This document shows, piece by piece, positions 17,077 to 25,778 of a DNA stretch of 64,000 nucleotides. The first letter of the stretch is position 1, and each line of letters begins with the position of its first letter. The notes below the pieces were generated by a model, which was not told the origin of the DNA, ran no database searches, and was given only the letters and a program-made list of their open reading frames with translations. This stretch comes from DAIDKA01 sp036267975 (GTDB lineage: Bacteria; Pseudomonadota; Gammaproteobacteria; Steroidobacterales; Steroidobacteraceae), in assembly GCA_036267975.1 (NCBI GenBank), contig DATAVA010000020.1, forward strand, positions 4,985 through 68,984. Reading direction: 5' to 3'. Both the position numbers and the translations under genes were made by a program.

Positions 17077-18516
17077 TTGCCGAACGCCAATCAGAATACC
17101 GCCGTGCGCCAGGAAACCGAGGCGCCAGTTGAGACGGCCGAAATGCTGGGCGCGCAGGTATTGGCCTTGCTGCCCGCGCTGCGCGTGCATTCCGTTTCTC
17201 TGTTTGATGCCAAGGGCGATGTTCAATGGCTGAGCGAAGGCGCGCTCGGGCCCGATGAACAGGGCGTGGTGGAAGAGGCGATTGCCACGTTGTCCGCGGC
17301 CACCTCGCGCGCGCACCTGGAGGCATCTCTGCCCGACGGTCGCGCGGCGCTCTTTTTGGCGATTCGTACGCCGCGCGCGACGCTTGCCGGCGTGATCATG
17401 CTGCTGCTGGATGCAAAGCTGCTCAGCTCCGGCAATCTCGCGGCGCGCATTCTGACCACGGGCATGCGCTCGGTGTTGCAGAAGATCGCGATGCTGCTGG
17501 TGCCACCGCCACCCCTCGCGGCGACCGCTACTTTCGCGGGCATCAGAACATTTACGAGCGGCACGCTGCCGGTGGAATTATCCAAGGTTCCCGGCGCCGG
17601 GCTCGGCGATACGGCGAACTGGCGCCCGCCCTTACCGCCGCAAGCCGCCGAACCGGAGGCGGCGCTGGCGTTGCAGATTCTGGAACCGGCGGGCAGCGCA
17701 ACACCGGTCGCGAACGACTTACTGACGTGGGACGCACCTGAAATCGCCGAGTCAGTCGAAGTCGCCTTTGACGCTGAGATGAAGATACCCCAGAGCACGG
17801 ACGAGGTGCAGGCACTGCAAAGCCCGGCCACCACCAATCCGTCCAATGACACGGACGCACCGCCCCTGCGTCTGCGGGAACTGATCCGCCTGCGGGCCGG
17901 CGGGCGCACCCGTCGCTTCCAGGTCGTGCCGATGGCCGATCAGCAGCGCGGGGATGCGCTGGCCACTCTCAACCAGTTGCTGACGTGGCTGCGGCACAAT
18001 CCGCAAGTACTGCAGGGGGATCCGCTGAGCTTCATGATCGGCGTTTCGGCGCGGGCGCTGGGCGATCCGCAACTGCCCGCAGCGCTGGCACGCGCGCTGG
18101 CGTCCGCTGCGCTCGAGCCTGGCATGATCGGTTTTGAATTGCGGGAAGCCGCGTGCGTCAGCCATTACGCACTGGCTGAACAGTTCATCGCGCAATGCGA
18201 GCAGTCGCGCTGCTTCGTCGTCATCGATGATTTCACCTTCAACACCGCGATGGTCGAACTGCTGCGCTCGAGCGCGGTACGGCTGTTGAAGGTCGACGCG
18301 CGGCTGGTCACCGCGGCGCTGCGCGACAAGCTTTCCCAGGCGCGTGTCGTCGCCATCGCGCAGGCCGCGAAGGTCCTCGGCACACTCTGCGCCGCGAAGT
18401 ACGTCGACTCCAAATCCGGCCGCAGCTGGCTCGCCGCGGTGGGTTTTGATTTCAACCAGTCATCGACGACCGAGCCGCTGCAGCGGCTGAGCGAGCCCGT
18501 CAGAATCGCAGGCTGA
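17077..18516 (+). CDS. degenerate EAL-domain protein with N-terminal sensory region
   Basis: The first codon is TTG at 17077, preceded by GGGGTG; the product has 479 residues. The C-terminal half aligns by eye with EAL phosphodiesterases (GVSARALGDPQLPAALARAL, then GFELREAA, then VVIDDFTFN, then LLKVDARLV). The metal-binding residues are lost: no EAL motif, N to G in the NxSAR motif, DDFG changed to DDFT, and no Glu at the later metal site. I infer that it does not hydrolyse c-di-GMP and may bind it or a protein partner. Residues 20-150 look like a GAF/roadblock-type sensor. Its end overlaps the convergent histidine kinase gene by 17 bases. Confidence 0.7.
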   Translation: MPNANQNTAVRQETEAPVETAEMLGAQVLALLPALRVHSVSLFDAKGDVQWLSEGALGPDEQGVVEEAIATLSAATSRAHLEASLPDGRAALFLAIRTPRATLAGVIMLLLDAKLLSSGNLAARILTTGMRSVLQKIAMLLVPPPPLAATATFAGIRTFTSGTLPVELSKVPGAGLGDTANWRPPLPPQAAEPEAALALQILEPAGSATPVANDLLTWDAPEIAESVEVAFDAEMKIPQSTDEVQALQSPATTNPSNDTDAPPLRLRELIRLRAGGRTRRFQVVPMADQQRGDALATLNQLLTWLRHNPQVLQGDPLSFMIGVSARALGDPQLPAALARALASAALEPGMIGFELREAACVSHYALAEQFIAQCEQSRCFVVIDDFTFNTAMVELLRSSAVRLLKVDARLVTAALRDKLSQARVVAIAQAAKVLGTLCAAKYVDSKSGRSWLAAVGFDFNQSSTTEPLQRLSEPVRIAG

Positions 18517-19849
18517 TGGTCGCTCCCCCGCCGGGGGTCTGCGCGGCATCAACGCTCGCTCCGTGAGCAGTGGCGACCTGGCGAACGAGCGTCAATCCGA
18601 CACCGCTGCCCTGGCGCTTGGTCGTGAAGAACGGCACGAATATCCGATCGCGTTGATCGCTCGAGATGCCAGGACCATTGTCGGCCACCGCGATGACCAC
18701 GCGGCCGCCGGAATCGCGTCGCGCCGACAGTGCGATCTGGCCGGCCGACACATCCGACAGCGCCTCGATCGCGTTGCGCACGAGATTGATGAGGGCCTGA
18801 TCGAGCAGGTCGGCATCCGCGGCCAGTTCGAGCGTTTGCGGCTCCACGCTCATGGTCATCTGGATGTCGTTGGCTGCGAGCTCGGTGGCGAGCAGGCGAT
18901 GAATGCGCGCGAAGACCCGCTGGATTGTTGCGATCTGCATCTGCGTCGCCAGTGGCTTCGTGAGCCGCCGATGATTCTGCACGAAATGCAGCAGCCCCTC
19001 GCTGCGCCGTGCGACGGTCTCCAGTGCGTCGCGCGCGTCGGTCAATGCTGTGATCCGGGCATCGTCCGCCGACGTTTGACTGAGCACATCGCGCACCAGG
19101 TCACGTGCCGTGGCCGCCAGCGACGAGACGGGCGTGAGGGAATTCATCACCTCGTGGGCCATGACCCGAACGACCGTCTGCCACGCGGCCATCTCCTGCG
19201 CGCTCATCTCGTTTTCGATATTCTGCAAGGAGATCAGGCGTCGGCGCAGCCCGCCCAGCGCTACGTCGGTGGCCGCAGCCTTCAGTTGCAAGGTGCCGGA
19301 GCCGCGCTCCATCTTGATTAACGCGCTGGTTCCCGGACGTAGGGAGTCGATGCCCACCGCGAAGGCCTCCCCGAATTGCGTGAACTGCGCGACCTGCGAG
19401 AGCGCGGTTTCAAACAGGCGCCGCGCCGCCATGTTCAGAAGCTGCACCCGGCCGATCTCGTCCACGGAAATCAGGGCCACGGGCACGTGCGCGATGAGCG
19501 TCTGAAGGTAGCGCGACTGCGCTTCACGCTCCGCGCGGCCGGTGCGCAATAGATCCAGAACGTGCGCCATGGCGGCGCCAAGCTCCCGGTGGGCGCTGTC
19601 GCCGGCAAGCCCCGAAAAGCTCTGGGACGTGTCATCAAATGAAATGGCATCGAGAAATCTGGCCACTTCACGACCGGATTGCGTAGCGAAGCGCATCAAC
19701 AGCGTCACCTGGACCAGCGCCGCGGCAACGCACAGCGCGATGGGCACGTACCATTGGGTGCGCACCAGCATCTGCGCGATCGCGATGATCGTGACGGACA
19801 GTGCCGCGGTGCGCAGCGCGATTCCGGCGCGAAAGCGGCTAAAGCCCAT
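18500..19849 (-). CDS. NtrY/PrsK-like sensor histidine kinase
   Basis: I start at the ATG at 19849 (449 residues), which overlaps the end of the response regulator gene by 11 bases. Two N-terminal membrane segments (about 10-27 and 35-52) are followed by a PAS-like domain (LIAHVPVALISVDEIGRVQLLN), the HisKA box with phospho-accepting His232 (MAHEVMNSLTP) and a HATPase with NLVRNAIEAL, DNGPGI and GSGVGLTLVRQ. There is almost no periplasmic loop, so it probably senses a membrane or cytoplasmic state. Its partner is the sigma-54 regulator upstream. Confidence 0.92.
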   Translation of the reverse strand: MGFSRFRAGIALRTAALSVTIIAIAQMLVRTQWYVPIALCVAAALVQVTLLMRFATQSGREVARFLDAISFDDTSQSFSGLAGDSAHRELGAAMAHVLDLLRTGRAEREAQSRYLQTLIAHVPVALISVDEIGRVQLLNMAARRLFETALSQVAQFTQFGEAFAVGIDSLRPGTSALIKMERGSGTLQLKAAATDVALGGLRRRLISLQNIENEMSAQEMAAWQTVVRVMAHEVMNSLTPVSSLAATARDLVRDVLSQTSADDARITALTDARDALETVARRSEGLLHFVQNHRRLTKPLATQMQIATIQRVFARIHRLLATELAANDIQMTMSVEPQTLELAADADLLDQALINLVRNAIEALSDVSAGQIALSARRDSGGRVVIAVADNGPGISSDQRDRIFVPFFTTKRQGSGVGLTLVRQVATAHGASVDAAQTPGGGATISLRF

Positions 19850-21215
19850 ACTTCTCCTTGCGCCGATACAAGGAGGTGCGGGTAAGGCCAAGCGCCTGCG
19901 CGGCGCGACTGACGTTGCCCTGATGTTTCTCGAGTGCCCGGGCGATGGCGCTCTTTTCCACGACATCAAGCGTGGAGACATCCGCCTCGGACGCAGCCAC
20001 TGGCCGCACCGTGGCGAGCGAGAAGTCCGCGGTCTCGAACACGATCCCCTCGCTGAAGATCACCGCCCGCTCGACCGCGTGGCGTAGTGCACGCACATTG
20101 CCGGGCCACGCATGGGCCGTCAGATCCGACAGCGCGGCCGCGCTCAGCCGCTTGGCGGGGAAGTTGTATTTCTGCGCATACAGGGCGATGAAATGCTCGA
20201 GCAGCAGCGGGATGTCCTCGCGCCGCTCGCGCAATGGCGGCAGGAGGATTTCGACGGTATTGATCCGGTACAGCAGGTCCTCCCGGAAACGGTTGGTGTC
20301 GGCCAGCTGCTCGGGCGCGAGATTGGTCGCACAAACGAGCCGCACGTCGATAGGCTCGGCCTTGTTGGCGCCGACGGGTATGACCTCGTGCCGCTCCAGT
20401 GCTGTGAGCAGCTTGCTTTGCAGGTGAAGCGGTAGGTTGCCGATCTCATCGAGAAACAGCGTGCCGCCGGCGGCTGCGCGGAACAGGCCGATGCGATCCT
20501 CCTTGGCGTCGGTAAAGGCACCGCGGCGGTGCCCGAATAGTTCGCTTTCGAAAAGCTGCGGCGACAAGGCGCCCACATCCACGCGCAGGAAGACTTCCCG
20601 GGCGCGACCCGAGTGTCGATGAATCTCACGGGCGACCAACTCCTTGCCCGTACCGTTCTCGCCCAGGATCAGCACATTGGCGTCGGTGGGCGCGGCGCGG
20701 CGGATCGAGTCGAACACCCGCAGCGTGGCCGATGACGTGCCGATCATCCCGGATTCAATGTGGCTGGCGGCCGCCAGGCCGCGATTGCGGCTGCGCAGTT
20801 CCGCCGCCTCGACGCGCGAGTGCCGCAGATTGACCGCCGCCAGCAGCGTCGCCAACAGTCGCTCGTTTTCCCACGGTTTGGTGACGAAGTCTGCGGCCCC
20901 CTGCTTCATGGCCTGAACCGCCAGTTCGACACCGCTGTGGGCGGTGACGAACACCACGACCGCCTGCGGGTCGATCGCCAACACTTCCGCCAGCCACTTC
21001 AGGCCCTCGGCACCGTCGTCGGCGCCCGCAGCAAAGTTCATATCCAGCAGCAGCACATCGAAGCCGTTCTGGCGCACCCGCTCCGGCAGGGACGCCGGGT
21101 CGTGCGAGGTCTGAACGGAGACGAAATGGCGCTTTAACAGCAGCCGGGCTGCCTGGAGAATGTCCTCCTCGTCATCGACGACGAGAATGCGTGCGAGACT
21201 GGCGGCGCTGGGCAT
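19839..21215 (-). CDS. sigma-54-dependent response regulator (NtrC/PrsR-like)
   Basis: The start at 21215 gives 458 residues and places the receiver at the N-terminus (LVVDDEED; phospho-acceptor Asp58 in LLLDMN). The AAA+ domain has Walker A GENGTGKE (185-192) and Walker B LFLDEIGNL. The sigma-54 contact loop reads GAFTDA (232-237) instead of the usual GAFTGA. A Fis-type helix-turn-helix closes the protein (NVSRAAQALGLTRTSLYRRKEKYGL). It is divergent from an efflux operon that has a near-perfect sigma-54 promoter, and the intervening dyads are its likely binding sites. It is co-transcribed with the kinase. Confidence 0.95.
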   Translation of the reverse strand: MPSAASLARILVVDDEEDILQAARLLLKRHFVSVQTSHDPASLPERVRQNGFDVLLLDMNFAAGADDGAEGLKWLAEVLAIDPQAVVVFVTAHSGVELAVQAMKQGAADFVTKPWENERLLATLLAAVNLRHSRVEAAELRSRNRGLAAASHIESGMIGTSSATLRVFDSIRRAAPTDANVLILGENGTGKELVAREIHRHSGRAREVFLRVDVGALSPQLFESELFGHRRGAFTDAKEDRIGLFRAAAGGTLFLDEIGNLPLHLQSKLLTALERHEVIPVGANKAEPIDVRLVCATNLAPEQLADTNRFREDLLYRINTVEILLPPLRERREDIPLLLEHFIALYAQKYNFPAKRLSAAALSDLTAHAWPGNVRALRHAVERAVIFSEGIVFETADFSLATVRPVAASEADVSTLDVVEKSAIARALEKHQGNVSRAAQALGLTRTSLYRRKEKYGL

Positions 21216-21237
21216 CGGGTGTCCGAATATGAACAGA

Positions 21238-21265
21238 TGTCCGCTTCCTTGTACGCCAGCGGACA
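21238..21265. promoter_or_regulatory. enhancer-like dyad TGTCCGC-N14-GCGGACA in the regulator/efflux divergent region
   Basis: The two 7-base arms are perfect inverted copies. Compared with the site at 11999-12016 the spacer is 10 bases longer, one helical turn, so a dimer could use the same face. Extra half-sites occur at 21220 (TGTCCGA), 21277 (GCGGACC) and 21339 (TCGGACA). It lies 53-80 bases upstream of the -24 box. Confidence 0.72.
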
Positions 21266-21317
21266 CTTCGATTCCAGCGGACCACTGTAACCAATTGAAA
21301 TAACTGGAACTTAACGC

Positions 21318-21332
21318 TGGCACGTGGCTTGC
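21318..21332 (+). promoter_or_regulatory. near-perfect sigma-54 (-24/-12) promoter of the second efflux operon
   Basis: TGGCACGTGGCTTGC matches the sigma-54 consensus TGGCACG-N4-TTGC at every conserved position, with GG and GC 10 bases apart. Transcription should begin near 21343-21344. That is only 1-2 bases before the first in-frame ATG (21345), so either the mRNA is leaderless or translation begins at the ATG at 21375. Confidence 0.85.
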
Positions 21333-21374
21333 GTGTAATCGGACATGACCGAACACGATGCTTCCACTGCGGCC

Positions 21375-22583
21375 ATGGACCGTGCACTGGCTCGTCCGCC
21401 TGCCTGGCGGCGCTTCGTTCCCTACGCAGCCATCGGGATCATCGCCGCGGGCATCGTGAGCTGGCTGCTGCTGGAGCAGTCAAAAGGACATATCTATCGG
21501 CTGCCGTTGAACCGCGTGACCATTGCCACCGTGAGCCAAGGTCCCTTCGAGGATTACATCGCGGTGCGCGGCACCGTCGCGCCGCTCATCATCGATTATC
21601 TCACCACCGACCAGGGTGGCACGGTGAAGCAGGTCCTGGTGGAAGACGGCGCGATGGTCAAGCGCGGCCAGAAACTCATCGTCCTTTCCAACCCAGCGCT
21701 GCAACTGCAAGTCGCAGCACAGCAGATCACCTTCGAGCAGACGCGCTTCAAGTACCAGCATGACCTGCTGGACATCGAACACCAGATCAGTCAACTCAAA
21801 GGCAATCTGGCGCGCGACAAGATCCTGCTGGACGGCAATGCCATCGCCCCCAGCACCTACAAGCAGGAACAGGAAGATTATCAGTACATCCTGAAGCTGC
21901 GGGAGGCGACCATCGCCTCGCGCGATGCGGAGCAGCGGGTACGTGCGACGCAGCTGACCGGTCAGGCCGCGGGCACGCAGGCCGACATCGCCAATGCGGG
22001 GGTGGATGCGCTCACGATTCGCGCGCCGATGGACGGCCAGCTGACCGCACTGGATGCGGAAGTCGGCCAGTCCAAAGCGCAGGGCGCGGTACTGGGGCAG
22101 GTCAATTCGGCCGACCGCTTCAAGCTGACGGCGCTGGTGGACGAGTTCTATCTGGGCCATATGAGCGTGGGACAGGAGAGTCTTTTCACGCTCGACGGTC
22201 GCGGCTTCCCCGCCAAGGTCGCCAAGGTATACCCGCAGGTCACGACCGGCACCTTCAAGGTGGACCTGCATTTCGTCCAAAGCCCGCCGAGCACCATCCA
22301 TGTCGGGCAGGCCGTCGATCTCAAACTTGAATTAGGTGGCGCGTCGCGGGCCTTGATCGTGCCGAATGGGCCCTTCTACCAGGACACCGGCGGCAACTGG
22401 GCCTTCGTGATAGCACCCGACGGCACTTACGCCGAGCGACGCAACATCCGGCTGGGACGGCGCAATCCCGACTACGTCGAGGTGGTCGATGGCCTCCGGC
22501 CCGGCGAGAAGATCATCGTCTCGGGCTACGAGGCGTTCCAGAAGATGGACCGCGTGGAATTTGAAAAGCCCGAGAACCAATAG
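21375..22583 (+). CDS. HlyD-family efflux adaptor of the second ABC export system
   Basis: I place the start at 21375 (402 residues, MDRALARPPAWRRFVPYAA), because the predicted sigma-54 transcript begins at about 21343 and could not carry a ribosome binding site for the ATG at 21345; no good site precedes 21375 either. A membrane anchor (YAAIGIIAAGIVSWLLLEQ) is followed by the lipoyl half GGTVKQVLVEDGAMVKRGQKLIVL, a coiled coil (about 90-190), and the second half TIRAPMDGQLTALDAEVGQS. It is followed after 12 bases by the ATPase gene. The role is to link the permease to the outer-membrane protein. Confidence 0.88.
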   Translation: MDRALARPPAWRRFVPYAAIGIIAAGIVSWLLLEQSKGHIYRLPLNRVTIATVSQGPFEDYIAVRGTVAPLIIDYLTTDQGGTVKQVLVEDGAMVKRGQKLIVLSNPALQLQVAAQQITFEQTRFKYQHDLLDIEHQISQLKGNLARDKILLDGNAIAPSTYKQEQEDYQYILKLREATIASRDAEQRVRATQLTGQAAGTQADIANAGVDALTIRAPMDGQLTALDAEVGQSKAQGAVLGQVNSADRFKLTALVDEFYLGHMSVGQESLFTLDGRGFPAKVAKVYPQVTTGTFKVDLHFVQSPPSTIHVGQAVDLKLELGGASRALIVPNGPFYQDTGGNWAFVIAPDGTYAERRNIRLGRRNPDYVEVVDGLRPGEKIIVSGYEAFQKMDRVEFEKPENQ

Positions 22584-22595
22584 CGGAAGGTACCC

Positions 22596-23282
22596 ATGAT
22601 TACGCTGAAGAACCTCTCGAAAGTCTATCGCACCACCGAGGTCGAAACGACCGCGCTGCGCGCCATCAATCTCGAGGTCCGTAAAGGCGAGTTCGTGGCG
22701 ATCATGGGACCGTCGGGCTGCGGCAAGTCCACGTTCCTCAACATCGTCGGCATGCTCGATAATCCTTCGGCCGGCGAATACTGGTTCGACGGTCAAAACA
22801 TCGCCAGCTTCTCGGAAAGCGCCCTATCGGAGCTGCGCAAAAACGCCATCGGCCTGGTGTTCCAGAGCTTCAATCTCATCGACGAACTGAACGTGGCGGA
22901 AAACGTCGAGCTGGCGCTGCTCTACCACTCCGATGTTTCCGCCGGCGAGCGCAAGAAGCGGGCCGTGGCGGCCTTGGATCGGATGAAGATCGGTCATCGG
23001 GCTCGTCACATGCCGGCGCAGCTGTCCGGCGGCCAGCAGCAGCGCGTCGCAGTGGCGCGCGCCGTGGTGGCACGTCCGAAGTTGATTCTGGCGGACGAGC
23101 CTACGGGCAACCTCGACTCCGCCAATGGGGAAGAGGTGATGCAGCTTCTCACCCAGCTGAACGACGAGGGCGCCACCATCGTGATGGTCACCCACTCGCA
23201 CAGCCATGCCGAGTACGCGCACCGCATCGTCAACCTGCTCGATGGTGTCGTGGTCACTGAAAGCATTCGCCAGGTTCTCTAG
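22596..23282 (+). CDS. ABC transporter ATP-binding protein (MacB/LolD type)
   Basis: The 228-residue protein has Walker A GPSGCGKS (38-45), the Q-loop in LVFQSFNLI, the signature LSGGQQQ (143-149), Walker B LILADE (163-168) and an H-loop in VMVTHSHSH. It is the length typical of stand-alone ATPases that power FtsX-type permeases (mechanotransmission exporters). It lies 15 bases upstream of the permease gene. It is the only ATPase gene in the two sigma-54 efflux operons, so it may also drive the four orphan permeases at 4.2-9.1 kb. Confidence 0.95.
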   Translation: MITLKNLSKVYRTTEVETTALRAINLEVRKGEFVAIMGPSGCGKSTFLNIVGMLDNPSAGEYWFDGQNIASFSESALSELRKNAIGLVFQSFNLIDELNVAENVELALLYHSDVSAGERKKRAVAALDRMKIGHRARHMPAQLSGGQQQRVAVARAVVARPKLILADEPTGNLDSANGEEVMQLLTQLNDEGATIVMVTHSHSHAEYAHRIVNLLDGVVVTESIRQVL

Positions 23283-23297
23283 ACCTTAGGGGTCGCC

Positions 23298-25778
23298 ATG
23301 TTCCGCAACTATCTGACCATCGCGCTGCGCAATCTGATCCGCCACAAGCTCTATAGCGCCATCAACCTCGCGGGCCTGGCGGTCGGGCTCGCTTGCGTAC
23401 TATTCATCATCCTGTTCGCACGCGATGAGCTGTCCTACGACACGTGGGTGCCGGACAGCGCAAATCTCTTTCGGGTGGAACAGACCATCCATGCGCCCAG
23501 CATCGTGCCAGTGGCCTATGCCGTAGTCCCGTTTGCCATGCCGGCCGCGATGCACGACGAGATTCCCGAAGTGACGGGCCTGACGCGGATATGGTCCGAG
23601 CCCATGACCTTGACATCCGGCGATCGGCAATTTCCTGAAAGGGTCAACGTGGTCGATCCGAATTTCTTCCAGATCATCAAGCTGCCGCTGGTTGTCGGCG
23701 ACCCCGCCAAGATTCTGCGGCAGCCCGAATCCGTCGTACTCTCTCAGTCCGCGGCGCGCAAGTTCTTTGGCAGCGCCGATCCCATCGGCAGGATCCTCAC
23801 CGACGCTAACGGCAAGTGCGGGCAGGCCGACATGGCCTGCCGGGGCACCACCGTTCCGCTGACGGTAACGGGCATTGTGCGCGACCTGCCTCACAACTCG
23901 CAGCTTTCCGGTGAGGTCTTCATTCCCAACACCTCGATTGCCGACTATGTCACCGATGAACAGAAACGGAACTGGTTTGATAACAACAGTTACGGGTTTG
24001 TGACCCTGGCCCCGGGTACTGACCCGCAAACCGTAGTCACGAAGATGGCGCCGCTGCTCGATCGCGCACTGGCGCCCCAACTCAAGCAATTCGCCATCAA
24101 TGAGCGCGGCAGCCAGGCGTACGAGGTTCATCTGACCCCCTTTGCACAGGTTCACCTCACCTCGAACCGCTGGTCCATCAACATGACCACGCCCGGAAGC
24201 CTGACGACACTCTATGGCGTCATTGCCATCGGAGTGCTGATCCTGCTGGTGGCCTGCTTCAACTTCATGAACTTGGCCACTGCCCGCGCCATGATGCGCG
24301 CGCGGGAGATCTCGCTGCGCAAGACGGTGGGCGCAAAGCGCAGTCAGCTCATACTTCAGTTCCTGGGCGAGTCGGTGGTGATGGCACTACTCGCCCTCGT
24401 CCTGGCGCTGGCACTGGTGGAAATGCTGCTGCCCGCCTTTGATGGCTTCATGCAGCGTCCCATGGATTTTGCCCTCCGTTCCGGCTGGCCGGTGCTTCTG
24501 TTGATAGTCGCGGTCGCCGTGGCGGCAGGCCTGATGGGCGGCAGTTATCCCGCCCTGGTGTTGTCGGGCTTCCGGCCCGCCACGGTCCTGCGCAGCAACA
24601 GTTCCGGCCAGGGAGGCTCGGGACGCCTGCGCACGATCCTGGTCGTGCTGCAGTTTGCGGTGTCCATCGGCTTAGGCATCGCGGCCGCGGTGGTGTTCGG
24701 CCAGATCCGCTATGCCCGCAACATCGATCTGGGCTTCCAGCGCGACAACATCCTGGTGGTGGGTCATGCCGGCCGCGTTTTCATGGATGGGCGTCAGGGT
24801 TTCGTACAAGCCCTGCGTGCCAACCCCGGCGTCCTCGACATCGCGTTGTCGGACAGAGTGCCTTTCGAATACGGGCAGAACAATGATGCCATCAAGCTCC
24901 CCGGCAAGCCTGATCTGGTCCTTTTCAACAAAGTTGTGATCAGTCCGAATTTTCCCAGCTTCTACGGTATGCGGCTGCTGGCCGGCCGGGAACTCTCGGC
25001 GACGCGGGCGCTGGATCAATTCAGCTCCATGAACTCCGGCTCAGCCGAAAACATCGGTCACAACATCCTGGTCAATGAAAGCGCCGCCGCGCGCCTTGGC
25101 TTCACTCCGGAGCAGGCAGTCGGCAAGACGATCCTTTACGACAACTATGCGGTGAACATCGTCGGCGTACTGGCAGATGCCAAATTCGACGGGGCTCGCG
25201 AACCGGTCAGGCCCACTGATTACGTCTACGACCCGAAAGATGCCGCCGAGCTTTCGGTGCGTCTGCGGCGCGGCATGATTCCGCAGACCCTGAGCTTCAT
25301 CGACAAGGCCTGGCACAACTTCGCGCCCATCGCAGCCGTGAACCGGCAGTTCCTAGACGACAGTTTCGACCAGCTCTACCAGCAGGATGAAAGGCAAGGC
25401 CAGATGTTCGGCATCTTCGTCGCCATCGCCATATTTATCGCCTGCCTGGGCCTGTTCGGCCTCGCCGCCTTCACCGCAGGCCGCCGCACCAAGGAAATCG
25501 GCATCCGCAAGGTGTTTGGGGGCAGGACGCGCGACGTCGTGCTGCTCTTGCTGTGGCAATTCTCGGTGCCTGCGCTGCTCGCGAACCTAATTGCGTGGCC
25601 GCTCGCCTGGTACTACCTGCACGGCTGGCTGGATGGCTTCGCCTACCGCATTTCGCTGAGCCCCCTCTACTTCCTGGCCGCGGGCGCGATTGCGCTGCTG
25701 ATTGCGTGGCTCACGGTCCTCGCGCACGCCGTGCGGGTAGCCCGCGCGACACCGATCGGTGCGCTGCGCTATGAGTAG
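23298..25778 (+). CDS. ABC transporter permease with two MacB/FtsX units
   Basis: The 826-residue protein begins MFRNYLTIALRNLIRHKLYSAINLAGLAVGLACVLFIILFARDE, the hallmark of the large MacB-PCD/FtsX permeases. It has two repeats of periplasmic domain plus FtsX block (LILLVACFNFMNLATARAMMRAREISLRKTVGAKR at about 310-345, and FIACLGLFGLAAFTAGRRTKEIGIRKVFGGR near 710-745). It therefore supplies both halves of the channel, unlike the paired permeases of the first operon. The exported substrate is unknown. Confidence 0.92.
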   Translation: MFRNYLTIALRNLIRHKLYSAINLAGLAVGLACVLFIILFARDELSYDTWVPDSANLFRVEQTIHAPSIVPVAYAVVPFAMPAAMHDEIPEVTGLTRIWSEPMTLTSGDRQFPERVNVVDPNFFQIIKLPLVVGDPAKILRQPESVVLSQSAARKFFGSADPIGRILTDANGKCGQADMACRGTTVPLTVTGIVRDLPHNSQLSGEVFIPNTSIADYVTDEQKRNWFDNNSYGFVTLAPGTDPQTVVTKMAPLLDRALAPQLKQFAINERGSQAYEVHLTPFAQVHLTSNRWSINMTTPGSLTTLYGVIAIGVLILLVACFNFMNLATARAMMRAREISLRKTVGAKRSQLILQFLGESVVMALLALVLALALVEMLLPAFDGFMQRPMDFALRSGWPVLLLIVAVAVAAGLMGGSYPALVLSGFRPATVLRSNSSGQGGSGRLRTILVVLQFAVSIGLGIAAAVVFGQIRYARNIDLGFQRDNILVVGHAGRVFMDGRQGFVQALRANPGVLDIALSDRVPFEYGQNNDAIKLPGKPDLVLFNKVVISPNFPSFYGMRLLAGRELSATRALDQFSSMNSGSAENIGHNILVNESAAARLGFTPEQAVGKTILYDNYAVNIVGVLADAKFDGAREPVRPTDYVYDPKDAAELSVRLRRGMIPQTLSFIDKAWHNFAPIAAVNRQFLDDSFDQLYQQDERQGQMFGIFVAIAIFIACLGLFGLAAFTAGRRTKEIGIRKVFGGRTRDVVLLLLWQFSVPALLANLIAWPLAWYYLHGWLDGFAYRISLSPLYFLAAGAIALLIAWLTVLAHAVRVARATPIGALRYE

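Noticed and set aside
21216..21344. Sigma-54 promoter directed toward the response regulator gene
   Set aside because: A GC-to-GCC arrangement exists on that strand but the spacing is 11, one base off, so autoregulation by sigma-54 is not supported.
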